Below are positions 1-7,120 of a stretch of DNA of 16,826 bases, piece after piece; the stretch's first letter is position 1, and the number at the start of each line of letters is the position of its first letter. The stretch comes from JALYUA01 sp040004225 (lineage in GTDB: Bacteria; Acidobacteriota; Thermoanaerobaculia; UBA5066; Gp7-AA6), in the NCBI GenBank assembly GCA_040004225.1, contig JBDUBI010000241.1, positions 1 to 16,826 of the forward strand, given 5' to 3'. The translations under genes were made by a program, and so were the position numbers. A model generated the notes under the pieces. The model was not told where the DNA came from and made no database searches. It saw only the letters and a list, made by a program, of their open reading frames with translations.

Positions 1-2
1 GG

Positions 3-200
3 GGCGGGCCATGCAGACCAGTCGACTCCATCGGCGATGCTGCCGAGCATTTTCGCGCGGTCGGTTGGGAACCGGAAGGCTCCTGCCAGTGTCTGCGGCC
101 GTGGCCTGCGCGAGCGCTGTCGATCTATCAGCGCGTGAGCTCGGGGTATCACCCGATCGCCGTCGAAACTGTCGGTACAATCCTCTCGTGGAAGCCATGA
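3..200 (+). CDS. Possible C-terminal fragment of an upstream gene (unrecognised)
   Basis: Reading frame 3 is open from the window edge to a TGA at 198-200. That stop overlaps the ATG of the molybdopterin oxidoreductase at 197 in an ATGA junction, the same arrangement seen at 2221 and 15294 in this window. The translated stretch has a balanced, protein-like composition and ends in ...VGTILSWKP. Third positions are mostly G or C. I do not recognise a family in these roughly 65 residues. Two other readings are possible: the segment is non-coding and carries the promoter box at 174-181, or a gene lies on the opposite strand, since the antisense frame is also open and protein-like. The ATGA overlap is the main reason to list it. 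Confidence 0.3.
   Translation, partial: GGPCRPVDSIGDAAEHFRAVGWEPEGSCQCLRPWPARALSIYQRVSSGYHPIAVETVGTILSWKP
174..181 (+). promoter_or_regulatory. Possible -10 box (GGTACAAT) before the molybdopterin oxidoreductase
   Basis: GGTACAAT ends 15 bases before ATG 197 and 6 bases before an in-frame GTG at 188. Similar boxes lie close to the starts of the CcsA-like gene (GGTAGACT) and hemE (GGTAGAAT). I see no -35 hexamer at normal spacing. If the reading frame ending at 200 is a real gene, this box is inside coding sequence and may be chance. Confidence 0.35.
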
Positions 201-2224
201 GCGCCGCGCGGACCGCCGCGACCCGGGTCGCGAGCGTGTGCCCGCTCGACTGCCCCGACGCCTGCAGCCTCGAAGTGGAGGTCGCGGACGGGATGGTCAC
301 TTCCGTGGGCGGCACCCGTATCAATCCGCTGACCGCGGGGTACATCTGCGCCAAGGTCCGGCGGCTCCCCGAGCACGTCCACGGGCCCGCGAGGGTGCGC
401 TTTCCCCGAATCCGCGTGGGGCGGAAAGGGGAGGGCGGGTTCCGGCGGGCGGGATGGGACGAGGCGCTGGAGCTCGTCGCGTCCCGGATGGCAGCACTCG
501 CCGGGAGCGGAGCGGGGGAAGCGATTCTGCCCCTCTCCTACGGCGGCTCCAACGGATACCTCTCGCAGGACACGACCGACGCGAGGCTCTTTTCCCGGCT
601 CGGCGCGTCACGCCTCGCGCGGACGGTCTGCTCGGCGCCTTCCGGACGCGCCGCTTTCGGCCTCTACGGAAAAATGGCGGGCATCGCTCTGGACGACTAC
701 GCGCACGCGAAGCTCGCCGTCGTCTGGGGGGCAAACCCCCACGCCTCCGGGATTCACCTGCTGCCACACCTCCAGGCCTCCCGGCGGGCGGGCGGTCGGC
801 TGGTCGTCCTCGATCCCCGGCGCACGCGTCTCGCAGCGGAGGCCGACCTCCACCTTCCGCTGAAGCCCGGAACGGACCTGCCCGTGGCGCTCGCGGTGCA
901 CCGCTGGCTCTTCGAAAACGGGGCCGCGGACCTGGAGTTCCTGGCGACCCACGCGACCGGGTGGGAGGAGCTGCGCCGGCGCGCCGAGCCGTGGACGATC
1001 TCGCGGGCCGCGGCGGAGGCGGGACTCGTCGAACAGGACCTCGAGAAGTTTGCCCGCTGGTATGCGGAGTCTTCTCCCGCAGCGATCCGCTGCGGATGGG
1101 GGCTCGAGCGCAACCGCAACGGGGGATCGGCGACCGCGGCGATCCTCGCGCTTCCCGCGGTAGGCGGAAAATTCGGCGTGAGGGGGGGCGGATACACGCT
1201 CTCCAACTCCGCCGTCTGGGAGCTCGACTCCCTTCGCGCGGCGGGCGCCAAACCCTCCGCGTCCCGCGAGATCAACATGAACCGCGCGGGAGAGGCTCTC
1301 CTAAACTCGGAGCGTCCCGTCCGCCTGCTCTTCGTCTACAACTGCAACCCGCTCATGACCCTGCCCGAGCAGGAAAAGGTGCGGAGGGGCCTCGAGCGGG
1401 AAGACCTCTTCACGGTGGTCTTCGATCCGGTGATGACCGACACGGCCCTGTACGCCGACGTGGTTCTCCCCGCGACGAGCTTTCTCGAGCGCACCGAGCT
1501 GTCCCGGGGATACGGCGCCTACGTTCTCCAGGAGGCGCTGCCCGCCATCCCGCCCGTCGGGGAGTCCCGGCCGAATCACGAGGTGTTCGGCGAGCTCTGC
1601 CGCCGCGCGGGGGTGGCGCGGCCCGGCGATGCGACGGACGGGCGGGCGCTGATCGCCGAGATCCTCGCCGGGCACGCGTCGGGTGCCGCATGGCGCGCGT
1701 CGCTCGACTCGGACGCCCCGGCGGCCCCCTCCTGCGGCCGCTCTCCGATCCAGTTCGTGGACGTCTTTCCCCGCACCGCCGACCGGCGCGCGCACCTGGT
1801 GCCGGCCGAGCTCGATGTCGAAGCGCCGTCGGGACTGTACGGATACCGCGGGGATCCGGCGACGGCGGCGTATCCGCTGGCGCTCGTCTCACCCGCCACC
1901 GACCAGACGATCAGCACGACCCTTGGAGAGCTGCGCCGCGAGATCGCCGTCATGGAGATGCATCCGGCCGACGCCCTGGCGCGAGGGATCTCGGACGGCG
2001 ACCGCGTCGTCGCCCGGAACCTCTCTGGCCGCGTCTCCTGCGTCGTGCGCGTCGCGCCCACGCTGCGGCCGGGCGTCGTCTCCGTCCCGAAGGGGCTCTG
2101 GAGCCACAACACATTCGGAGGATCGACCGCGAACGCCGTCGCGCCGGACACGCTCGCCGATCTCGGAGGGGGCGCCTGCTTCAACGACGCGCGCGTGGAG
2201 GTCGAGAGGCTTCCCGCTCAATGA
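197..2224 (+). CDS. Molybdopterin oxidoreductase (Mo/W-bisPGD family, one N-terminal [4Fe-4S] cluster)
   Basis: A 675-residue member of the DMSO reductase/formate dehydrogenase superfamily. The N-terminus has the Mo4Fe4S motif C15-x3-C19-x3-C23-x27-C51, followed by K53, the lysine often placed between cluster and pterin. Residues 142-151 (RTVCSAPSGR) align with the metal-ligand segment of formate dehydrogenases, so C145 is the likely Mo or W ligand. The central domain has the WGANPHASG segment (177-185) and a DPRRTR pterin-site segment (206-211). The C-terminal domain (about 555-675) is the usual molydopterin-binding barrel. No twin-arginine or other signal precedes the cluster, so the enzyme is probably cytoplasmic. 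The substrate cannot be read from sequence. The frame stays open upstream to 11, but the family motif begins soon after 197; GTG 188 is an alternative start. The stop overlaps the next ATG. Confidence 0.9.
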   Translation: MSAARTAATRVASVCPLDCPDACSLEVEVADGMVTSVGGTRINPLTAGYICAKVRRLPEHVHGPARVRFPRIRVGRKGEGGFRRAGWDEALELVASRMAALAGSGAGEAILPLSYGGSNGYLSQDTTDARLFSRLGASRLARTVCSAPSGRAAFGLYGKMAGIALDDYAHAKLAVVWGANPHASGIHLLPHLQASRRAGGRLVVLDPRRTRLAAEADLHLPLKPGTDLPVALAVHRWLFENGAADLEFLATHATGWEELRRRAEPWTISRAAAEAGLVEQDLEKFARWYAESSPAAIRCGWGLERNRNGGSATAAILALPAVGGKFGVRGGGYTLSNSAVWELDSLRAAGAKPSASREINMNRAGEALLNSERPVRLLFVYNCNPLMTLPEQEKVRRGLEREDLFTVVFDPVMTDTALYADVVLPATSFLERTELSRGYGAYVLQEALPAIPPVGESRPNHEVFGELCRRAGVARPGDATDGRALIAEILAGHASGAAWRASLDSDAPAAPSCGRSPIQFVDVFPRTADRRAHLVPAELDVEAPSGLYGYRGDPATAAYPLALVSPATDQTISTTLGELRREIAVMEMHPADALARGISDGDRVVARNLSGRVSCVVRVAPTLRPGVVSVPKGLWSHNTFGGSTANAVAPDTLADLGGGACFNDARVEVERLPAQ

Positions 2225-3186
2225 GCGCCGCCGGGTGGCCTGCGGAGAGCGGGGGAAATCACCCGGCGTTGGAGCGCGAGGGGCGCCGCCGACGGCTTCG
2301 CGCCGCGCTCGCCCTGACGGCCGTGGTCCTCGCTCTCGAGATCGCGGGTGGCATCGTCTCCGGAAGTCTCGCTCTCCTCGCCGACGCCGCGCATCTCTTT
2401 GCCGACATCGCGGCGCTCATCCTGGCGTACGCCGCCATCACGGTGGCGGGCCGCGCTCCCACCGGGCGGCACAGCTTCGGCCTGCATCGGGCCGAAATTC
2501 TCGCGGCCTTCGTCAACGCCGAGATCCTGGTCCTGATGGCCGTGGGAATTTTAGTCGAGGCGGCGATGCGCTTTTCGTCTCCGGTGCCGGTGCGCACCGG
2601 CGTGATGTTGTGGGTGGCGTTATTCGCTCTGGCCGCGAATCTCGCGGCGATGCGCCTGCTCTCACCCGTCCACGGACACGGACACGGACACGGTCCCGCG
2701 CACGGACCGGCCGAAAACCTGAACATGCGCGCCGCCTACCTCGAGGTGTTCACGGACATGCTCGGTTCCGCGGCCGTCCTGGCGGCCGCGATCGCGATCC
2801 CGCGCACGGGATGGCTCTGGCTCGACCCCGCCGTGTCGGCGGCGGTCGCGCTGTTCATTCTCCCGCGAGCCGCGGGGCTTCTGAGGCAGTCCGCGCACAT
2901 CCTTCTCGAGGGCTCTCCGGGAGGAATCAATCCCGCGGAGGTCCGGGAGGCGGTCCTCCGCGTCCCCGGCGTCGAGGCGATCCACGACCTCCACCTGTGG
3001 ACCCTGACCTCCGGGGTGCATTCCGCGAGCGTGCACATCCGCGCCGCCCCCGAGACGCCGCGCGGAAACGTCCTTCTCGCGGTCCAGCAGGTCTTGAAGG
3101 ATGCGGCGGGCGTTGACCACGCCACCATCCAGGTCGAATGGGGCTCGGAAATGACGTGCCACGCGTCCAATCGCGGGCACGCCTGA
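2221..3186 (+). CDS. Cation diffusion facilitator (CzcD/ZitB-like metal exporter)
   Basis: A 321-residue inner-membrane metal:proton antiporter of the CDF family, probably exporting Zn(II) or a related divalent ion. Six hydrophobic segments lie at about 27-48, 50-75, 92-113, 125-146, 172-193 and 198-220. The metal site in segment II is H58-x3-D62 (LADAAHLFAD). The partner in segment V is E175-x3-D179, so Glu replaces the more usual His. A His-rich loop, HGHGHGHGPAHG (151-162), separates segments IV and V, as in zinc-type CDFs. The cytoplasmic C-terminal domain (about 228-310) contains HDLHLW (255-260), typical of the family. The ATG overlaps the upstream stop, implying translational coupling. 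The match between CDF and molybdoenzyme is not an obvious functional pair. Residue 111 is a TTA leucine codon, rare here. Confidence 0.92.
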   Translation: MSAAGWPAESGGNHPALEREGRRRRLRAALALTAVVLALEIAGGIVSGSLALLADAAHLFADIAALILAYAAITVAGRAPTGRHSFGLHRAEILAAFVNAEILVLMAVGILVEAAMRFSSPVPVRTGVMLWVALFALAANLAAMRLLSPVHGHGHGHGPAHGPAENLNMRAAYLEVFTDMLGSAAVLAAAIAIPRTGWLWLDPAVSAAVALFILPRAAGLLRQSAHILLEGSPGGINPAEVREAVLRVPGVEAIHDLHLWTLTSGVHSASVHIRAAPETPRGNVLLAVQQVLKDAAGVDHATIQVEWGSEMTCHASNRGHA

Positions 3187-3201
3187 AACGGCCGCGTGCC
3201 G

Positions 3202-3207
3202 AAGGAG
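3202..3207 (+). promoter_or_regulatory. Ribosome binding site for the cytochrome c gene
   Basis: AAGGAG lies 5 bases before ATG 3213. It decides the start in favour of 3213 over the in-frame ATG at 3138, which lies inside the upstream CDF gene. Confidence 0.75.
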
Positions 3208-3212
3208 TCGAA

Positions 3213-3752
3213 ATGAGGTTTTTCTCCGGGATCCTGTTCGGCTTCTTTCTCGTCGGGGCGATCATCGCGGCTGTTGTCGCGACGGGCGGCTACAACGTCG
3301 CGGCGACTGCGAGTCCGTCACGGCTCGAGTCGCGCGTCGCGCAATTCGCCTTGAACCGCTCCGTGGCCCACCGCGCGCCGCTGGCGAAAAACCCGCAGCC
3401 GGCGACCCCGGACACGTGGAAGGTTGGCCTGGCGCACTACCGCGAGAACTGCGTCATGTGCCACGCCGCGCCCGGTGTCCAGCCGGCGGAGCTCGGGATG
3501 GGCCTGAATCCTCCCGCTCCCGATCTCACCCTGCCGCGCGTCCAGGCGAGGCCCGACGGGGAGCTGTTCTGGCTGGTCGCAAACGGGATCCGCACGACCG
3601 GGATGCCCGCCTTTTCTCCCACTCACAAGCCGGATGAAATCTGGACCATCGTCGCTTTCCTGCGCCACCTTCCGGAATTGACCGCGGAAGAGCAGAAAGC
3701 GTTGAAGAGTGAACCGTCGGATCACAAAGAAGACCCCGCCCCGACACGATGA
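3213..3752 (+). CDS. Membrane-anchored c-type cytochrome, monohaem
   Basis: A 179-residue protein with an N-terminal hydrophobic segment (about 5-27) that has no obvious cleavage site, so it probably serves as a signal anchor with the haem domain in the periplasm. The haem is bound at C80-V-M-C83-H84. M131 in TTGMPAF is the probable sixth ligand. The fold from 68 to about 157 (WKVGLAHYRENC... to ...IVAFLRHLPELT) is a class I cytochrome c domain. The charged tail (158-179) has low complexity. It would carry electrons in a respiratory or detoxification chain; the partner is unknown. The gene starts 26 bases after the CDF stop, behind a good AAGGAG site. The upstream molybdoenzyme looks cytoplasmic, so direct electron transfer between the two is not implied. 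The stop codon abuts the repeat element that begins at 3753. Confidence 0.9.
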   Translation: MRFFSGILFGFFLVGAIIAAVVATGGYNVAATASPSRLESRVAQFALNRSVAHRAPLAKNPQPATPDTWKVGLAHYRENCVMCHAAPGVQPAELGMGLNPPAPDLTLPRVQARPDGELFWLVANGIRTTGMPAFSPTHKPDEIWTIVAFLRHLPELTAEEQKALKSEPSDHKEDPAPTR

Positions 3753-3949
3753 CTGGCAGGCTGTTGAAAAGGGTGTGGGATGGCGTGGCGAGCGCGCCGC
3801 CGCAACCCGCAGGGTGGACCGGCTTTGCTCACGGAGTCGAGAAAACGATTTTGGAGTGGGAACGAGGTGAGTCGATGAGAATGCGAAATCGATGGCGAAT
3901 GCAAAAGCCCGGACACGACGCCCGCAGGCTTTTTTCAGCAGCCTGCTAG
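3753..3949. mobile_element. MITE-like non-coding element with imperfect terminal inverted repeats
   Basis: The left end reads CTGGCAGGCTGTTGAAAAG (3753-3771). The reverse complement of the right end begins CTAGCAGGCTGCTGAAAAA (3949 backwards). These agree at 17 of 19 positions. The roughly 157 bases between them hold no convincing gene; the short open frames across it do not resemble proteins. Repeats of the form CAGGCTGTTGAAAAA resemble transposon ends, which suggests a non-autonomous element. This is family resemblance from memory, not a database match. No clear target-site duplication is visible. The element fills the gap between two convergent genes: it begins directly after the cytochrome stop, and its right end contains the TAG stop of the ABC permease (3946-3948). 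It could equally be a dispersed repeat acting as a two-way terminator. Confidence 0.6.
3903..3946. terminator. Overlapping terminator-like hairpins between convergent operons
   Basis: AAAAGCC (3903-3909) can pair with GGCTTTT (3927-3933), which is followed by more T residues, giving a plausible plus-strand terminator for the cytochrome operon. Read on the minus strand, the same stem ends in GGGCTTTTG, so it may also stop ABC-permease transcripts. A second perfect stem, GCAGGCT (3924-3930) with AGCCTGC (3940-3946) and a 9-base loop, overlaps and excludes the first. Confidence 0.5.
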
Positions 3950-4713
3950 AGCACGGCCTTCCGCCGGAACTGGCGGATCCCGAGCGAGACAAAAAGAGCG
4001 TTGAAGAAAATGAGTCCGCCGGCGACGGCGGCCAGCGGCAGGTGCGGGAACTGGGGGACCAGGGCAGAACGAAGGCCCTCGCTCGAATAGACCATCGGAT
4101 TGACCAGGACGGCCTTCTGGAGGATCGGAAACTTTTCGAGCGCGCTCCAGGGGTAGTACGTGCAGCCGAAGAAGATCATCGGCGCCAGAACCAGGCTGAA
4201 CATCAGCCCGATCTGCGTCTGTCCCACCGAGCATCCGAGCGTCAGACCGATCGAGGAGGACAGGAGAGCGACGGCGAGGCACAGGACGCCGAAGTAGATG
4301 GGATGCGGGAACGCGAGGGCCACGCCGCGCCCCATCGTGAACCAGGCGGCCGGCAGGACCACGAGACCCGCGACGAGCGCCTGGATCATCCCGGCGAAGA
4401 TCTTCTCCACCGCAACCCACTCGATCTCGATCGGGGCGAGCAGGCGATCTTCGATCTCCCGGGTGAACTGAAATTCCGAAATGACGGGCATCGCGACGGC
4501 CTGGATCCCCGCGAGCATCATCGCGAGCGCGATGATGCCAGGGAGCAGGAGGCTCTTGTATTCGACGGGCATGTACCCGCTCGTCGTCAGGATCCGGCCG
4601 AAGACGAACACGAGCAGCATCGGCTGCAACAGCGTCTGCAGGAGAAGGGGGACGAAGTTCCTGCGCGCGACATGCGCGTCCCGGGACAGCAGGGCGAAAA
4701 ACGTCCGGGTCAA
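3946..4713 (-). CDS. ABC-2 type transporter permease (DrrB-like)
   Basis: A 255-residue integral membrane protein with about six hydrophobic segments (roughly 22-40, 57-77, 105-127, 138-161, 167-186 and 227-246), the normal topology of ABC-2 permeases. REIEDRLLAPI (85-95) matches the cytoplasmic coupling region, where many homologues read ERERGT-like. GCTYYPWSALEKFP (183-196) and NPMVYSSEGLRSAL (205-218) are typical of DrrB/NodJ-type exporters. The chosen start is TTG 4713, which overlaps the ATPase stop as TTGA. The frame remains open upstream, but only as a shadow of the ATPase gene, and no in-frame ATG suits. The stop lies inside the inverted repeat of the element at 3753-3949, so the last residues may have been altered by its insertion. 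The exported substrate is unknown. Confidence 0.88.
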   Translation of the reverse strand: MTRTFFALLSRDAHVARRNFVPLLLQTLLQPMLLVFVFGRILTTSGYMPVEYKSLLLPGIIALAMMLAGIQAVAMPVISEFQFTREIEDRLLAPIEIEWVAVEKIFAGMIQALVAGLVVLPAAWFTMGRGVALAFPHPIYFGVLCLAVALLSSSIGLTLGCSVGQTQIGLMFSLVLAPMIFFGCTYYPWSALEKFPILQKAVLVNPMVYSSEGLRSALVPQFPHLPLAAVAGGLIFFNALFVSLGIRQFRRKAVL

Positions 4714-5738
4714 TCCCGAAGGCTCCGGCCGGTGTGGTGGAGAAACAGGTTCTCGAGCGACGGCTCGGAGATGTGCACGTCGGAGACGACCGCGCCGGCG
4801 GCCAGCACGCGGTTTAAGAGATCCGGCACCAGCGGTCCGCCGCGATCGGCGTAGACGTCGGCCCCGGAGGCGCCCACGGGCCGCACCTGGGTGACTCCGA
4901 CCGCGCGGGACAGCGAATCCAGCAGCTCGGGCGAGCGGGGCGAGATCTGCAGGCGGATCAAGTGCCCGCCCGGGACCGTGGCCTTTAAGGCTTCCGGCGA
5001 GCCGAGCGCGATGACGCGACCGTGGTCCACAATCGCGACGCGCCCGCAGAGGTCGTCGGCCTCTTCCATGTTGTGGGTCGTGAGCACGATCGTGCGTCCG
5101 CGTGCGCCGTACTCCCGCACGATTTCCCAGAGGAGGAGCCGTGTCTGCGGGTCGAGCCCCGAGGACGGCTCGTCTAAGAAAAGGACTTCCGGCTCGTGCA
5201 TCATCGCGCGCGCGATCGACAGCCTCTGCATCATCCCGCCGGAAAACCCGACGACGAGCTGATCGGCGCGGTCCGTCAGCTGGAAGCGCTCCAGGAGCGT
5301 TCGGGCTCGGGACTGACGCTCGCCGGGCGCGATCCCGAAATAGGCGCCGTGAAAAAGCAGGATTTCGCGCGCGGTCAGCGCAAAGTCGAGGTTCGGCCGC
5401 TGCGGGACCACTCCGATCCGGCGTTTGACCGAGACCCGTCGCTTCCACACTTCCTCGTCCCCGATCCACGCGCGCCCGGCCGTCGGGCGCACGCGGGTCG
5501 TCAGGATGCCGACCGTCGTCGATTTCCCGGCGCCGTTGGGTCCGAGCAGCCCGAAGATCTCTCCCGCCGCGACCTCCAGCGTCAGGTCGTCGAGAGCGAC
5601 GACGTCGATCCGCTGCCGTCCGGCGGACGCGCCGCGCCAGGCAAAGGGCGCTCCCGCGATGCCGCGCCCGGCCGATGCCGAGGGCGGCGCGGAGGTGTAG
5701 ACCTTTCGAAGGCTTTCGGTCCGGATCGTCAGCGCCAT
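4710..5738 (-). CDS. ABC transporter ATP-binding protein (DrrA-like)
   Basis: A 342-residue ATPase driving the ABC-2 permease encoded directly downstream. The Walker A motif is GPNGAGKST (66-74), the Q-loop is Q113, the signature is FSGGMMQR (165-172), Walker B is VLFLDEP (185-191), the D-loop is SGLD (193-196) and the switch histidine is H222. The C-terminal extension (about 258-342, ending PSLENLFLHHTG) is the accessory domain of the DrrA/NodI type. Unusual is an Ala/Gly/Ser/Arg-rich insert at about 16-44 between the first strand and the rest of the nucleotide domain. The gene starts 10 bases after hemY ends, so it is probably cotranscribed with the haem genes. Whether it exports a porphyrin or something unrelated cannot be decided. 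Three TTA leucine codons occur (residues 188, 251 and 308). Confidence 0.92.
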   Translation of the reverse strand: MALTIRTESLRKVYTSAPPSASAGRGIAGAPFAWRGASAGRQRIDVVALDDLTLEVAAGEIFGLLGPNGAGKSTTVGILTTRVRPTAGRAWIGDEEVWKRRVSVKRRIGVVPQRPNLDFALTAREILLFHGAYFGIAPGERQSRARTLLERFQLTDRADQLVVGFSGGMMQRLSIARAMMHEPEVLFLDEPSSGLDPQTRLLLWEIVREYGARGRTIVLTTHNMEEADDLCGRVAIVDHGRVIALGSPEALKATVPGGHLIRLQISPRSPELLDSLSRAVGVTQVRPVGASGADVYADRGGPLVPDLLNRVLAAGAVVSDVHISEPSLENLFLHHTGRSLRD

Positions 5739-5748
5739 GCTTCGGCCC

Positions 5749-7119
5749 TCAAAGGAGGCGCGCCATCAGCTCGGGCGCCGGACTCTCCGCCAGATCGACG
5801 GGAGGGACGGCAAGCGCGTTCTTCACCACGTCGCCCACCGAGATGCCTCCCCGGTAACTTCCCAGAAAGAGGAGCCCGGGCCAGCGCGCCTCCACGCGCT
5901 CCAGGACCTCCATGCTGTGCGCGTGGCCGATCTCGTACTGCGGAATCGCGCGCGGCCAGCGCGTTAAGGCGATCAGCCGCGGGGGCGCGGTCGCTCCCAG
6001 GGACTCGGAGAGCTCGCGGGACGCGATGCGCTCCAGCTCGTCGTCGGAGAGGCGAGCCGCCGCGGTATCGCCGGCCCCGCCGACAAACGCCGTCACGAGA
6101 GTCTGACCTTCCGGGGCACGTCCCGGAAAGACCGTGGAGCTCCAGACGGCGCCGAGCACGCGCCGTCCGCGGGTCGGGACGACCAGATGGCCGAACCCGA
6201 TGAGCGGAGCGCGCAGGGCCTGCGCCGGCCAGGAAAAGTGCAGGACGGAGACGGCCGGGTACGGAATTGAAGAGAGCGCCACGGCGGCCTCGGCGTCGAA
6301 ATCCCGCACGAAGCGGGCGCTCTCTCCCGCGGCGCAGGCGAGGATGACCCTCTCCGCCTGGATTGGCCCGCGGGAGCTCTGGACGATCCACCCGCCGCTT
6401 TGCGGGCGGATCGATTCGACCGAGGTCTCCGTCTCGAGCCGCTCGCCGAGCGCGGCGCCGAGGGCGCTCGGAAGAGTCTCGAGGCCGTTTCGAAAGGAGA
6501 GGAGTCCCCGGACGCGCGGGCGGGACCGATCGCGGCGGCGCAGGGCGTCGATGGCGGTCGCGAAGAGGCTCCCGTTCTGCCGCTCGCCCCGGGCCAGGGT
6601 CGGGAAGGCATCCGATGCCGACAACCGCGACGGGTCGCCCGCGAAGATCCCGGCGACGAAGGGCGCGATGAACCGGTCAGCCGCCTCGGCTCCGAGGCGC
6701 CGGGTAAAAAAGGAGCGCACCGTCTCCGGGCGCGATGGGACCGCGGCGCGGGAGACGAATGGCTCGCCCAGGAGCCGCATTTTCCCCTTTCGCGAGAGAA
6801 GCCGCGTTCTGGCCAGCGCCAGGGGCGATGAGGGAAGCGCATGGAGGGCGCCGTTCCAGTCGATGTAGCGGGGGAGACCAGGGTTCGAGAGGACCATCTC
6901 CGATTCGAGCCCGAGCTCCCGCACGATCGCCAGCAGCTCCGGGGTGGGCCGAACGGTGTTGGGCCCGAGCTCCAGGAGATAGCCGTCGCGGCGTTCGGTG
7001 CGAACGACGCCGCCCGGCCGATCCGATTTCTCGAGCACCCGGACGTCCTCTCCGCCCGCCGCAAGCGAACGCGCGCAGATTAAGCCCGCGAGCCCGCCGC
7101 CGACGACGACCGTCGTCAC
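5749..7119 (-). CDS. hemY: Protoporphyrinogen oxidase, FAD-dependent (HemY type)
   Basis: A 456-residue flavoprotein that oxidises protoporphyrinogen IX to protoporphyrin IX using oxygen, the penultimate step of haem synthesis (called hemG in Myxococcus). The N-terminal dinucleotide motif is VVVGGGLAGL (4-13), and E30 ends the second strand as the ribose-binding acid. EKSDRPGGVVRTE (30-42) follows, as in this amine-oxidase-like superfamily. The C-terminal FAD segment reads FLGSYRGGISVGDVVKNAL and is typical of HemY. HemY-family enzymes can instead act on coproporphyrinogen, but the neighbouring HemN supplies protoporphyrinogen, which favours the classical role. The start is GTG 7119, one base after the hemH stop. 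TTA leucine codons occur at residues 13 and 385. Confidence 0.93.
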   Translation of the reverse strand: MTTVVVGGGLAGLICARSLAAGGEDVRVLEKSDRPGGVVRTERRDGYLLELGPNTVRPTPELLAIVRELGLESEMVLSNPGLPRYIDWNGALHALPSSPLALARTRLLSRKGKMRLLGEPFVSRAAVPSRPETVRSFFTRRLGAEAADRFIAPFVAGIFAGDPSRLSASDAFPTLARGERQNGSLFATAIDALRRRDRSRPRVRGLLSFRNGLETLPSALGAALGERLETETSVESIRPQSGGWIVQSSRGPIQAERVILACAAGESARFVRDFDAEAAVALSSIPYPAVSVLHFSWPAQALRAPLIGFGHLVVPTRGRRVLGAVWSSTVFPGRAPEGQTLVTAFVGGAGDTAAARLSDDELERIASRELSESLGATAPPRLIALTRWPRAIPQYEIGHAHSMEVLERVEARWPGLLFLGSYRGGISVGDVVKNALAVPPVDLAESPAPELMARLL

Positions 7120-7120
7120 G

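Noticed and set aside
11..196. N-terminal extension of the molybdopterin oxidoreductase from ATG 11
   Set aside because: The added 62 residues are Arg/Cys-rich and do not resemble a Tat signal or any family extension. The iron-sulfur motif begins right after ATG 197, and an ATGA overlap with another frame ends there.
238..2220. Fusion of a long open frame with the CDF transporter (982 codons)
   Set aside because: The first 660 codons are an Arg/Gly/Pro-rich shadow of the molybdoenzyme gene. The CDF homology begins exactly at ATG 2221.
3873..3906. Short tandem repeat (CGATG...GAATGC twice) within the element
   Set aside because: The two copies align only with a gap and several mismatches; this could be chance.
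3753..3949. Integron attC site or CRISPR-type repeat
   Set aside because: No integrase, no R/L core-site pattern and no spaced repeat units; there is only one pair of terminal inverted repeats.
4714..5469. Extended ABC permease overlapping the ATPase gene
   Set aside because: The extra residues are an Arg/Pro/Ala-rich out-of-frame reading of the ATPase; ABC-2 permeases of about 255 residues are normal.
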